Position numbers and translations under genes: made by a program. Positions 50,725 to 59,760 of a stretch of 64,000 bases of DNA are shown piece by piece; within the stretch, counting starts at the first letter, position 1, and every line of letters starts with the position of its first letter. Under the pieces are notes generated by a model that saw only the letters and a program-made list of their open reading frames with translations, did not search any database and was not told where the DNA came from. Source of the DNA: a virus; the IMG/VR virus record IMGVR_UViG_3300025425_000010, positions 1-64,000 of that record. One strand, written 5' to 3'.

Positions 50725-52555
50725 AGACAGATATAAAAAATTAGATGAAATATCACATCTACTATTAAGACCATCCATGTATATTGGATCAATTAAAACA
50801 CAAACTTTAAAGAAATATGTTTTGGATGATGGTAAAATGATTCAAAAAGAAATTACCTATAGTCCTGGATTTTTAAAATTATTTGATGAAATTATAATGA
50901 ACTCAATCGATGAGAGTAAGAGAATTCGAACCAAACTGAATATTATAAAAATAAATATAGATTTGGATACTAATAATATATCTATATATGATAATGGTGG
51001 AATGCCTGTCGTAAAACACAAGGAATATAAGGAATGGATACCTGAACTTGTATTTTCTTCATTTAGGGCTGGATCCAACTTTAATGAAGATGAATCAAGA
51101 ACTTGGGCAGGAACTAACGGTGTTGGATCAGTTATTACTAATGTATTTTCCAAAAAATTCAAAATAACAACATGTGATGGTAAGAATAAATTCTCACAAA
51201 CATTCTCAGATAACATGGGAAAGAGGTCAAAACCATCAGTATCCAAGTCCAAAAAGGGACACACTGAAATATCATATATTACAGATTTTGAAAAATTCGG
51301 AATGAAGAAGATTGACCAATATCATTTACTTATTATACAAAAAAGGATAATTGATATTGCTGGATGTAATCCCAAACTCAAAATATATTTCAATGGTGAT
51401 CTATTTCCAATAAAAACCTTTGAGGATTATATAAAGTTATATAATAGTGATGTGTTATTTGAGGAGAATAAACAGAAAACATGGTCTATCGGGTTGTGTG
51501 TATCGGGAGAAGGATTTCAACAAATATCATTCGTCAATTCCATTGAAACGTATGATGGTGGGTCACATGTGGATTATGTATTGAACCAGATATTATCAAA
51601 GGTTCGAGAACATTTCAAGAAAAAATACAAAGTCGATGTAAAGCCATCTGAAATAAAAAATCATCTAATGTTTTTTCTTGATGCGGAGGTTATTAATCCA
51701 AGTTTTAATTCACAAACAAAAGAGAAATTAATTACAGAGTCTAAAGATTTTGGAACAGAATATATAGTTAGTGATAAGTTAATTAAATCAATACTTGATT
51801 CAGAGATAGTTGAATCAATACTAGACTGGATATCACGTAAGAAAATAGCTGATGAAAATAAATTAGCTAGGAATTTGAATAAGAGTCTTCTTAAGAAGAA
51901 AGTAGATAAACTCATCGATGCTAAGGGTAAAACTCGTTGGAAATGTAGTCTTGGAATTTTTGAGGGGGATTCAGCCACCTCGGCATTTCGTAAATATAGA
52001 ACACCCGAAACGATGGGTGCTTTCGCCTTGAAGGGTAAGTTTATGAATGTTACTGACATATCGAGTGATAAATTCGTTAATAATGCCGAGGTAGTCAATT
52101 TGATGGGTGCTATTGGGTTGAAATTGGGTAAAGAGCCAGAACTTAAAAATCTTAGGTATGGTAGAATATTGATATATTCTGATGCTGATGTTGATGGTAG
52201 TTCGATTACAGCACTACTTATTAACTTTTTTTACCGTTACTGGCCCAAACTATTTGACATGAATATGATATATAAAGTAGAAACTCCCATAGTAGTTGCT
52301 AGTAAGAAAGGTAGTAAAACGAAATCTTTATTCTACACACAAGATGAATACAAATCTTGGTTGAAGAAGGTTAATATTTCGAACTGGGAGGTTAAGTATA
52401 AGAAGGGTCTGGCTGCATTGGTTGATGATGAGTATAATGAAATTATAAACAAACCTCGATTAGTCAGAATAGATTCAACTAAGAAGTCAGAGGATTATTT
52501 GGACATTTGGTTCGGTAAAGACTCTGACCTTAGAAAAAAAGAAATGTTGAAATAA
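50711..52555 (+). CDS. Type II topoisomerase subunit B (T4 gp39/GyrB-like)
   Basis: 614 residues. GHKL ATPase motifs: DEIIMNSIDES (about 55-65), IYDNGGMPV (about 95-103) and TNGVGSVITNVFS (about 136-148). TOPRIM motifs: GIFEGDSATSAF (about 415-426) and YSDADVDGSSI (about 488-498). ATP-driven partner of subunit A. The stop overlaps the next gene by one base, at the head of a plus-strand operon reaching 54793. Confidence 0.93.
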   Translation: MKKIEDRYKKLDEISHLLLRPSMYIGSIKTQTLKKYVLDDGKMIQKEITYSPGFLKLFDEIIMNSIDESKRIRTKLNIIKINIDLDTNNISIYDNGGMPVVKHKEYKEWIPELVFSSFRAGSNFNEDESRTWAGTNGVGSVITNVFSKKFKITTCDGKNKFSQTFSDNMGKRSKPSVSKSKKGHTEISYITDFEKFGMKKIDQYHLLIIQKRIIDIAGCNPKLKIYFNGDLFPIKTFEDYIKLYNSDVLFEENKQKTWSIGLCVSGEGFQQISFVNSIETYDGGSHVDYVLNQILSKVREHFKKKYKVDVKPSEIKNHLMFFLDAEVINPSFNSQTKEKLITESKDFGTEYIVSDKLIKSILDSEIVESILDWISRKKIADENKLARNLNKSLLKKKVDKLIDAKGKTRWKCSLGIFEGDSATSAFRKYRTPETMGAFALKGKFMNVTDISSDKFVNNAEVVNLMGAIGLKLGKEPELKNLRYGRILIYSDADVDGSSITALLINFFYRYWPKLFDMNMIYKVETPIVVASKKGSKTKSLFYTQDEYKSWLKKVNISNWEVKYKKGLAALVDDEYNEIINKPRLVRIDSTKKSEDYLDIWFGKDSDLRKKEMLK

Positions 52556-53004
52556 TGTCATTACTACACCATGGCGGTTCATTTTTTTCTCCGCTAGTAC
52601 ATAATAATCAATATGAGTTTGACCTTATCGATACGGATAATGATATTTTTATATCTAGTATGTGGCCGAATAAGATAAAGTATGTGTCTAGAAAAAAAAG
52701 AGACCGAATAAAACTATCATACCTCATAAAAGAGAAAGATTTACAAAAATCACCAATATCAACTCTATTTAAGAATATATTTTCTGGATTATTAAGCATA
52801 TGTGATGATAAAGGATTAGTAATTCATCATGAATTATTATACATGGAGTTCCATAGTTCCGAAGTGAATATGTTTGGTGATCATATTGGTATTCTGACCT
52901 TTGATGTAATCTTCGAAATAACGAAAACTGAATTAATTGATTTAGATTATAAACTTAATCGTGAAAAACTCATAAGAAAGTATAAATTAGATAAGTTAAT
53001 TTGA
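52555..53004 (+). CDS. Hypothetical protein with C-terminal tail
   Basis: 149 residues starting MSLLHHGGSFFSPLVHNNQYEF. Ends KLIRKYKLDKLI, the shared tail. Directly coupled to topoisomerase B (one-base overlap). No domain recognised. Confidence 0.6.
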   Translation: MSLLHHGGSFFSPLVHNNQYEFDLIDTDNDIFISSMWPNKIKYVSRKKRDRIKLSYLIKEKDLQKSPISTLFKNIFSGLLSICDDKGLVIHHELLYMEFHSSEVNMFGDHIGILTFDVIFEITKTELIDLDYKLNREKLIRKYKLDKLI

Positions 53005-53014
53005 TTATCACTAA

Positions 53015-53335
53015 ATGATCAGAGACCGACAGTGGAGAAGACATATTAAAGAGATGTCACAAAGGCGTAATTATACGGTATATAGACGCTTTTATAACTA
53101 TTATGATATTAATGGTGTTAGGCGAGAACACCCTCATTGGTTTGAGTGTATAGGTGATAAATCCTTTCATGGTAGTCCACACAGTAGGTATAATGTTAAA
53201 TATTCACCAAATACACTTGGGAAATATAGAGATTATAAAAAAAAGAATGGTGGGTTTTCTACTGGGTTGAGGGAGAAAGATAAAATTATGTATAAGAATA
53301 TTATAGAAGACATACTTTATGAAATGGGAAGATAG
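53015..53335 (+). CDS. Basic hypothetical protein
   Basis: 106 residues, rich in Arg, Lys and Tyr (RDRQWRRHIKEMSQRRNYTVYRRFYNYY). Nucleic-acid contact is possible from composition. The end overlaps the next gene by 17 bases. Confidence 0.55.
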   Translation: MIRDRQWRRHIKEMSQRRNYTVYRRFYNYYDINGVRREHPHWFECIGDKSFHGSPHSRYNVKYSPNTLGKYRDYKKKNGGFSTGLREKDKIMYKNIIEDILYEMGR

Positions 53336-53864
53336 ATATGTAGATGGACCTGATTACACCATTAAAGACGATGTTGTTTTTGTTCTTAAGAATTTCGTAC
53401 AGATAACCTTGTTCCGTAAAATTGATGATAAACGTGTTCAGGTTTCTTTTGATAGAAGAGTAGTAAATTTTATTAAGAGAGAGATTTTACACCTTATTAA
53501 ACACGATGTAGAATTTGAATTTATATCACCTATGATGTTTGATCCTAAGTTTATGAGAAGAGATTATGATATTATATACAGGGAAAATTTGAGAAATATG
53601 TTAGAGAACTATCGATTCAAAACATTCTTTCTATTTTTCAAAAAGCATAATATTAATTTTATGTCAAAATTAGTAATTTATGTAAATGAAACAGACACTC
53701 ATCAAATATTTGATGAGGAATTTGATAAGGTCAACAAGTCAGTACAAAAAGCCCATCAGGATTGGTTTTATAATGGTCCTGTTACCTATTTGGATTCGGA
53801 AGAAATCCGTGATTTTTTTTCATCGTTTAAACGGAATATGAAATTAACACAGATACTTTTATGA
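53319..53864 (+). CDS. Hypothetical protein with C-terminal tail
   Basis: 181 residues. Body with VVFVLKNFVQITLFRKI strands and helices, unknown fold. Ends FKRNMKLTQILL, the shared tail, with its last codons overlapping the degenerate terminase by 4 bases, so the two are probably translated together. Confidence 0.6.
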   Translation: MKWEDRYVDGPDYTIKDDVVFVLKNFVQITLFRKIDDKRVQVSFDRRVVNFIKREILHLIKHDVEFEFISPMMFDPKFMRRDYDIIYRENLRNMLENYRFKTFFLFFKKHNINFMSKLVIYVNETDTHQIFDEEFDKVNKSVQKAHQDWFYNGPVTYLDSEEIRDFFSSFKRNMKLTQILL

Positions 53865-54793
53865 AATGGAATACGAATTTAGTTGAGTTATGGAATGATG
53901 ATATTCGGTTGCGAAGAGATGGAAAACTTCGTGATTTACTCGATAAGGGTAGTCTTGAATTACCCAAGGGTAGTCCATACATCGACCAAACCACTTTAAG
54001 ATCAACAGATAATTTCGAATATAATGAGTTGGAAGTTGATGAGATGCTTAAAGTATTTAGTAATTTCGATAGATTGATTGAGAACCATATAACCATAGAA
54101 AATTCTAAAATTAAACTAAGGGGATATCAGAAGGATATGCTTGATAAATTACACTTATCTTCGTTTGAAATTGTATGTCATTCTCGACAACTTGGTATGT
54201 CTATGATGTTGAGGTTATATATATTACGTTGTGTGTGTGTGGGAAAAGATGTTGTGGTTATATGTAATAATAATTTTGTGAGAGTTGATGATATAAAGAA
54301 ATTTAAAGAATTATTAGAAAGCCTACCATATTACATGCAACCGGCTTTGAAATCTCGTAGTAAGAATAATTTCATATTTTATAAATCGAAGGTTGTTTTT
54401 ACGAACAGTACCCTTGGGCATGAGGAAACGACTGTTATGATATTTTCAGATGCTGCTTTCAATACTAAATTTCAACTACAATTTGAGAAAACCGTGACAA
54501 TTAGAAGGGTTTCTATTAAAAAAGATTTACAAACAATGGTATTTTCCGGATCGAACATAGGTTCGTATTTCAATAAGTTTTTCCTTTTTGAAAAAAATAA
54601 TCCGTGGAATACTAGCTATTCAAATTTCAATAGAACAATTTTAACACATAACGTAGTTACTCGTAAAGAAAATTGGGAAGATAATCTACGTGGAATCATT
54701 GGTGATAAACAGTTTCTCATTCAATATTCTTGTTGTATGGATGAAAAAATATTAAATAGATACGATGTGCTTAGAAATATCTTAAACAAATGA
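53861..54793 (+). CDS. Degenerate terminase-like ATPase domain without nuclease
   Basis: 310 residues. The region 90-250 aligns by eye with T4 gp17: LRGYQKDMLDKL, HSRQLGMSM in place of SRQLGKTT, LPYYMQPAL, and MIFSDAAF in place of MIYIDECAF, then MVFSGSNIGSYFNKF (coupling motif region). The Walker A Lys is Met and the catalytic Glu is Ala, so ATP hydrolysis is not expected. The C-terminal nuclease domain is absent. It is a pseudo-enzyme paralogue of the packaging motor rather than the active TerL. Confidence 0.7.
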   Translation: MKWNTNLVELWNDDIRLRRDGKLRDLLDKGSLELPKGSPYIDQTTLRSTDNFEYNELEVDEMLKVFSNFDRLIENHITIENSKIKLRGYQKDMLDKLHLSSFEIVCHSRQLGMSMMLRLYILRCVCVGKDVVVICNNNFVRVDDIKKFKELLESLPYYMQPALKSRSKNNFIFYKSKVVFTNSTLGHEETTVMIFSDAAFNTKFQLQFEKTVTIRRVSIKKDLQTMVFSGSNIGSYFNKFFLFEKNNPWNTSYSNFNRTILTHNVVTRKENWEDNLRGIIGDKQFLIQYSCCMDEKILNRYDVLRNILNK

Positions 54794-54809
54794 CTTAAAA
54801 TACCTTATG

Positions 54810-54935
54810 AACTACACCAGTATATACTTCTCCCTTTTAAACTTTTTTCAAAAACTAATATATAATTAATCAATTGTGTCTTTTATCACACACACACTTC
54901 GTGATGAGTGTGTTTTACGACACGTTATATAAAAA
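54810..54935 (-). mobile_element. Miniature IS605-type end pair
   Basis: AACTACACC at 54810 matches the right-end edge of the other elements, and the hairpin CACACT-loop-AGTGTG (54893-54912) followed by TTTTACGACACGTTATATAAA matches the left end. Nothing of tnpB remains. The element is about 125 bases and fills the gap before the flap nuclease gene. Confidence 0.5.
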
Positions 54936-54950
54936 GAAAACATAATTGAT

Positions 54951-55928
54951 ATGTTACTTAATTTAATATTAGATGGAAACTACATTTTATCAAAACTAGT
55001 GTTCACATTACACAAAAATAACCTATTATATGGAGCTCTTGACCAAGCGTTGGAGAATTCATTTAAAAACTACCGTAAATGGTATCCATTTCATCAAATC
55101 TACTTGGTTAGTGATTCAAAAGAGAAGTCATGGAGAAAACAACTTAATAACAAATATAAAGATACTCGTAAGAAAGATTCCGCCATCGATTGGGGGTTTG
55201 TATATGATACATATAATGCCTTTAAAGAAAGGCGTAATTTGATAAAAGTACTTGAATATCCTAGAGTTGAGGGTGATGATTGGATTGCTTTGATTTGTGA
55301 AAAAACTAACCTAAGAGGAGAATCAAATCTTATTGTAACAAATGACCATGATATAAAACAATTATTAAGATTTAATTTGAATGAGGGTTGGATGAATTTT
55401 ATGTCAAATGAAATGTATAATAATAAGAATATTTTCATGCCTAAGAACTACAAGATGTTGTTATCACAAGTCCGTGATAAGCCAAATGAAGATATATTCA
55501 ATATGAATGATGATTCTACATTTTTAAAATTATGTGAAGATTTATCAAAGAAATACAAAACAAACGAAGTTGATTGGACTCAATCACTAGTCACTAAGAT
55601 AATTTCTGGTGATGTATCTGATAATATAAAATCGGTGTATGTTTCTAAAACCTCCACTGGGAAGGTGAGAGGTATCGGTGCAACTGGTGCTCAGACTATA
55701 TTTGGTCAGTATATTAGAGAGTTTGGTGAAATAGATATGGAAGACCCAGACTTGGCTGAGAACATAGGTGACATAATCTGTGAGAAGAAGAAGATATCAA
55801 AAACTGAGATTGTTAATATATCAAAAAGAGTTGAAGAGAACAGGAAAATGGTTCAGTTGAGAACTGAATTCTTCCCAGTTGATATTAGAGATGTGTTAGA
55901 AGAAAAATGGACCAATGTAGATGCTTAA
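54951..55928 (+). CDS. 5'-3' flap exonuclease, T4 RNase H-like
   Basis: 325 residues. Acidic metal-binding residues of the FEN/PIN-like fold are visible: LDGNYIL (Asp8), YKDTRK, VEGDDWIALI (about 104-113), VTNDHDIKQL (about 125-134) and ISGDVSDNIKSV (about 216-227), followed by the helix-hairpin-helix GIGATGAQTIF. It removes RNA primers and flaps during replication. Overlaps 55921 by 8 bases. Confidence 0.85.
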   Translation: MLLNLILDGNYILSKLVFTLHKNNLLYGALDQALENSFKNYRKWYPFHQIYLVSDSKEKSWRKQLNNKYKDTRKKDSAIDWGFVYDTYNAFKERRNLIKVLEYPRVEGDDWIALICEKTNLRGESNLIVTNDHDIKQLLRFNLNEGWMNFMSNEMYNNKNIFMPKNYKMLLSQVRDKPNEDIFNMNDDSTFLKLCEDLSKKYKTNEVDWTQSLVTKIISGDVSDNIKSVYVSKTSTGKVRGIGATGAQTIFGQYIREFGEIDMEDPDLAENIGDIICEKKKISKTEIVNISKRVEENRKMVQLRTEFFPVDIRDVLEEKWTNVDA

Positions 55929-56247
55929 CATTGATAGCTGGGAACAATTTGTCACACAATTGTATGGACTCACCAATACTAAATTGATTAAATTTACAGC
56001 ATATTATATAAGTTCATCAAGTGGTTTTACTAAAGGTAATATGATTCTACTACATAGTAAATTTGATATGATTAGAAAGACTCCTATACCACTAGATGGT
56101 GAGGTGTTGGAGAGTTCTGAGTTGTTAGAATGGGATTCTTTTATAACATATGACCAACTTTTTGATATTTTTCCAATAGAATTCCTTGAAAAGTATGATA
56201 TGATGATGGTACGTAACTGGAAGATTAAAAAACTTATTGATGAGTAA
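55921..56247 (+). CDS. Hypothetical protein with C-terminal tail
   Basis: 108 residues. Ends MMMVRNWKIKKLIDE, the shared tail. It lies between the flap nuclease and a candidate clamp-loader subunit, with overlaps on both sides, so it may act in replication. No domain recognised. Confidence 0.6.
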   Translation: MLNIDSWEQFVTQLYGLTNTKLIKFTAYYISSSSGFTKGNMILLHSKFDMIRKTPIPLDGEVLESSELLEWDSFITYDQLFDIFPIEFLEKYDMMMVRNWKIKKLIDE

Positions 56248-56632
56248 TTTACTAGAAATAACAAATTCTATATTCAAATATAGATCAAATTGGTCTAAAA
56301 TAACCGATGAGGATAAAGAAAAGAACGCTTTCATAATTAATAGGTTTCTGTCGAAGACATACCCTAGACGAGCTATGATGCTCAATCTCAAAACACAAAA
56401 TCTAGTAAGTACTATGAATATATGGTACTACTTCATGGCTGATGAACGATATCCAAAAGATTTTTGGTCTAAATCACCTAAAATAAAGGATAATATTGTT
56501 GGGAAAGATAAACAGTTATTGATTGAAAAATTACAACTGGATAAGAAAGAAGACCTTGAATACTTAATCGAACATCATCCAGACCTAATTAAAGAAGAAC
56601 TTAAATGGTTAAAGAAAAATAAAAGAAATTAA
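56240..56632 (+). CDS. Possible clamp-loader small subunit (gp62-like)
   Basis: About 130 residues. NAFIINRFLSKTYP, MMLNLKTQNLVSTMNIWYYFM and RYPKDFWSKSPK follow the pattern of T4-type clamp-loader small subunits (F-x-x-N-R-x-L-S...M-N...Y-x-x-L...R-x-x-K-W-x-K). It lies among replication genes. The match is weak and gp44-like or clamp genes are not in the window. Confidence 0.4.
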   Translation: MSNLLEITNSIFKYRSNWSKITDEDKEKNAFIINRFLSKTYPRRAMMLNLKTQNLVSTMNIWYYFMADERYPKDFWSKSPKIKDNIVGKDKQLLIEKLQLDKKEDLEYLIEHHPDLIKEELKWLKKNKRN

Positions 56633-56661
56633 ACTAAAATTATAAACTGAATAGAAGAAAT

Positions 56662-57204
56662 ATGGATAATACAAGAAATATGCAATGGTACGCCATTAAG
56701 ACACAAAATAGTAAAGAAGTATTTGTACTCGAAAGAATCAAATCCGAACTTGATGGAGATGGATTGGCTTATGTGCTGGGTGAATCAATAATACCTATGG
56801 AGAAAAACCTATCTATTAAAGGTGGTAAAAAGGTTATTAAAGATAAAATCGTGATGCCAGGATACATTTTCTTAGAGACTACGGCAACCGGAGAAGTTAA
56901 TAGGGTTATGAGAAACATCACTGGTGCTGGTGGATTTTTAAAGGGTAGAGATGGTCGAATTGAAAGGATGAGACAGATAGAGGTTGATAAACTTTTCAAA
57001 GACCACAAAGAAGAACAAGAATTAGACATCTCTAGTCTTTACATCGTTGATGAGAAAGTGAAAGTAACAGACGGAGCTTTTTCAACATTCATAGGTAAAG
57101 TAACCGATGTTGATTCTAATCAACAGAAATTGAAACTACAAATTGAGATTTTTGGTAGAGTAACTGATATTGAGTTAAATTTTGAACAAGTAGAGAAAAC
57201 ATAA
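56662..57204 (+). CDS. nusG: NusG-type transcription elongation factor
   Basis: 180 residues. The NGN domain (MQWYAIKTQNSKEVFVLERI...MPGYIFLET...GFLKG) covers residues 1-110 and the KOW domain (VDEKVKVTDGAFSTFIGKVTDVD) residues 125-180. It binds RNA polymerase and regulates pausing or termination; a phage copy could redirect host polymerase on late genes. Confidence 0.92.
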   Translation: MDNTRNMQWYAIKTQNSKEVFVLERIKSELDGDGLAYVLGESIIPMEKNLSIKGGKKVIKDKIVMPGYIFLETTATGEVNRVMRNITGAGGFLKGRDGRIERMRQIEVDKLFKDHKEEQELDISSLYIVDEKVKVTDGAFSTFIGKVTDVDSNQQKLKLQIEIFGRVTDIELNFEQVEKT

Positions 57205-57248
57205 ATGTGTCTAAAATTTAATATGTAAACATAAATAGAAATTGTGTT

Positions 57249-57590
57249 ATGTTGATTATTAAAAAGAAGCAAGATTTGAGAGGTCGTAGATTTGGTAGAC
57301 TTGAGGTTATTGAATTAATTGAGTTTGATGAAAGTCATAAACGTAACCATAAATGGCTTACTAATTGTGATTCCAAACCGTCATGTGTTAAAAAAACAAG
57401 AACTAAGAATACTCAGGAAATTATCTATAATGGTATTGATAGGGTAGATAATGAAATTGGTTATGAAATTGGGAATGTCGTGCCTTGTTGTAAAATGTGT
57501 AATATATCGAAACATGCGTATCATGTTGATGAATTTTATGAATGGGTAGTTAGTGTATATAATAATTTGAAGAGTAAAGAAATAATATGA
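57249..57590 (+). CDS. HNH endonuclease with internal deletion
   Basis: 113 residues. The start (LRGRRFGRLEVIELIEFD) is the usual N-terminus of phage HNH homing endonucleases, and NGIDRVDNEIGYEIGNVVPCC...CNISKHAYHVDEFYEWV the usual C-terminal nuclease half. About 50-60 residues that normally connect them (including the CGC motif and the N-terminal part of the HNH) are missing. Probably inactive. Confidence 0.65.
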   Translation: MLIIKKKQDLRGRRFGRLEVIELIEFDESHKRNHKWLTNCDSKPSCVKKTRTKNTQEIIYNGIDRVDNEIGYEIGNVVPCCKMCNISKHAYHVDEFYEWVVSVYNNLKSKEII

Positions 57591-58348
57591 TGTTGGTATC
57601 TATTAATAAAGTATATGGTAATTGTAAGGTATTATCACCTGATGGTGAACTTATGTTTCTGTGTCGTGAGAAAAAGGTTAATTGGTATTTGAAAAGGGAA
57701 TTGGCTTATACGGTTGATGATAATCCTATCACAATACAATTGAATTTTGAGCCGAATGGTAAAGGTTACCATGGTAGTGATTGGGGTTTGTCCGAAATGC
57801 ATAACAGATGTGTTAATTGTGGTGAAGGTGATAAAATTAATAGACATCATGTGGTGCCTTATTGCTATCGTAAATTCTTCACAACTAAATTAAAGTCACA
57901 TAATTCACATGATGTATTACTGATGTGCCCGGATTGCCATGATGCGTATGAGAGAAAGGCTGATGTTCTAAAATTGAAGTTATCTAAGATATATGATTCT
58001 CCTTTATCGGGATCGAATATTTTTGATAGAGAGAGTTCAAAGATGAAAAGATTGGTTAGTTGTATCGTAAATCACTCTAATGATATTCCTGATGAAAAAC
58101 TAAAAGAGATAAAACAAAATATACTAAATAACTACGGTTGGAAACGACTTACAAATAAGAGAATTGATTGGATTAATTCAATAAAGACTCATCGGAATTT
58201 AAAGACTCATGGTGAGATGGTGTGTGAGAAGATAGATGATTATCAAGTATTTATAAAAATGTGGAGAACTCATTTTGTGAATAATAATACTTGTGAGTAT
58301 TTGCCAGAGAATTGGTCAATAGATTATGAACATATTGTACAGAAATGA
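57587..58348 (+). CDS. HNH-domain protein, EXD2-like HNH
   Basis: 253 residues. CVNCGEGDKINRHHVVPYCYRKFF (about 74-97) and SHDVLLMCPDCHDAYERKAD (about 106-125) form an HNH motif with two CxxC zinc knuckles. This arrangement (R-H-H-V-V-P...H-D-x-x-x-x-C-x-x-C-H) is shared with the HNH region of the eukaryotic nuclease EXD2 and related phage proteins. Overlaps both neighbours by 4 bases. Confidence 0.75.
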   Translation: MMLVSINKVYGNCKVLSPDGELMFLCREKKVNWYLKRELAYTVDDNPITIQLNFEPNGKGYHGSDWGLSEMHNRCVNCGEGDKINRHHVVPYCYRKFFTTKLKSHNSHDVLLMCPDCHDAYERKADVLKLKLSKIYDSPLSGSNIFDRESSKMKRLVSCIVNHSNDIPDEKLKEIKQNILNNYGWKRLTNKRIDWINSIKTHRNLKTHGEMVCEKIDDYQVFIKMWRTHFVNNNTCEYLPENWSIDYEHIVQK

Positions 58349-58881
58349 AAAAAAAAGAAAAAAAAGAAAAATTGTTAGTATCGTCTCTCGATAGTTATAG
58401 AGAGAAACGAATACATAGAGTTGATAGAAATTGTTTAAGTTCGTTGAAGATACTGTTTTATAATTCGAAACTTGATAGTAATACATCGATTGCTTGTCTT
58501 CACCCAAAGTACTGGTGGGATAGTATAATCGATGTTTTTTATGATAACGTTACTTATGTCCAGTGTGACTTCGATGTGGCTATGGAAAAATTAGTACCAG
58601 ATACTAAATCATCTGAAGTATATTATCGACAGGTTACTACTAATTATGTCTGTGAAAATATTGATTTCGATACAATCGATGAGATGTGTCTATGGTTCAA
58701 AAAGAACAAATTTAACAACATATCTTTATATCGGATGGTTAAAAAAGTTGATATGCAGATATTGAAAGAATGGTATAGTGTAACGTATACATTCATAGTA
58801 GATAAACAAGAATCTAGAAATAATAAGATAGAACACATTATGGATAATGGTGAAGCTGATTATGAAAATTTACCATTTTAA
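58345..58881 (+). CDS. Hypothetical protein
   Basis: 178 residues with a Lys/Glu-rich start and a body rich in Tyr and Cys. No domain recognised. Third gene of the HNH group; four-base overlap with 57587. Confidence 0.55.
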   Translation: MKKKEKKEKLLVSSLDSYREKRIHRVDRNCLSSLKILFYNSKLDSNTSIACLHPKYWWDSIIDVFYDNVTYVQCDFDVAMEKLVPDTKSSEVYYRQVTTNYVCENIDFDTIDEMCLWFKKNKFNNISLYRMVKKVDMQILKEWYSVTYTFIVDKQESRNNKIEHIMDNGEADYENLPF

Positions 58882-58948
58882 TAAAATAAAAATAAAATGG
58901 AATTAAATCAAAATTATCCTTACATTTACAAAAACTAAAACAATAAAT

Positions 58949-59065
58949 ATGAAAAATTTATTAATAGTACTAGCATTAACATCATTCACGTTCATAGGGT
59001 GTGAGGAAAGAGAGATGGGAACACCTAATCAGAATCAACAAAATTATAGTATCACCCGGTGTTGA
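58949..59065 (+). CDS. Small lipoprotein
   Basis: 38 residues: MKNLLIVLALTSFTFIGCEER is a signal peptide with lipobox F-I-G-C (Cys18), followed by a polar 20-residue tail. It should be exported and lipid-anchored in the host envelope, where phage lipoproteins often act in superinfection exclusion. Its own leader precedes it. Confidence 0.6.
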   Translation: MKNLLIVLALTSFTFIGCEEREMGTPNQNQQNYSITRC

Positions 59066-59083
59066 TATCAATATCTAACATAT

Positions 59084-59191
59084 ATGAGTTCGTTCTTATA
59101 TGCTCGTTCATCGAATAATTATAAGGGTAATAGTACGAACGCTAGTAGATTGAGAGCTATTGTGAATGATATTAAGATAATAGACGTTTAA
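59084..59191 (+). CDS. Very small hypothetical protein
   Basis: 35 residues (MSSFLYARSSNNYKGN...IVNDIKIIDV) after the lipoprotein. It could be a decayed end of that gene. The stop touches the end of the convergent gene at 59188. Low support. Confidence 0.3.
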   Translation: MSSFLYARSSNNYKGNSTNASRLRAIVNDIKIIDV

Positions 59192-59703
59192 ATAATCTTG
59201 TCAAGTTTATTGTTTCTGCTTGATTTAAGGTCTATACATCCATCCCACTCATTAACATTTTCTATTTTACTCATTAATATTTGTTTATCATTAACATAGT
59301 CTTTTATTTTCTCACTTATTAGTTTTTGGAAATCCGTATCGTCTGTATATTTTGATGAGTTGCTAATAACTTTAGACGTAAATAATCCTATTTTAATGAT
59401 ACTAAACGTATATTTTGTGTAGACCATCCATAAATCATCACACGAATCGCCTTTTATTTTCTTAAATCTATTTTTGAGAATTATGGCTTGTAAAAACAGG
59501 AAAGGTGTTCCGTAACCTTTGGGTCCAGCAGGTAAGATGGCAATACCAGTTAATATGAGAAATATTACAAGATATGATATAATACCTACAATTAACTGAG
59601 ATGCTAATGGTATTTCTAGTTGAGCCATTAGATAACTAATCCATATTATGTGTGTTAAATAGTATAGTAGGGATGTGAGCATATGTATGTTTAAATCTTT
59701 CAT
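59188..59703 (-). CDS. Membrane protein with C-terminal tail
   Basis: 171 residues with hydrophobic segments at about 8-28 and 33-58 and a cytoplasmic helical domain. It ends SSRNNKLDKII, the shared tail. It is the only membrane protein with this ending, which would place the tail in the cytoplasm. Confidence 0.6.
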   Translation of the reverse strand: MKDLNIHMLTSLLYYLTHIIWISYLMAQLEIPLASQLIVGIISYLVIFLILTGIAILPAGPKGYGTPFLFLQAIILKNRFKKIKGDSCDDLWMVYTKYTFSIIKIGLFTSKVISNSSKYTDDTDFQKLISEKIKDYVNDKQILMSKIENVNEWDGCIDLKSSRNNKLDKII

Positions 59704-59748
59704 CTTGTAAATATAGTGGAAAATTTCAAAATATAGTAATTTATTTTC

Positions 59749-59757
59749 AATATATAG
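59749..59757 (+). promoter_or_regulatory. AATATATAG start-proximal box
   Basis: AATATATAG, TAT, then ATG at 59761. Confidence 0.45.
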
Positions 59758-59760
59758 TAT

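Noticed and set aside
53861-54793. Active large terminase subunit
   Set aside because: Walker A Lys and the catalytic Glu are replaced and the nuclease domain is missing, so it cannot be the working TerL.
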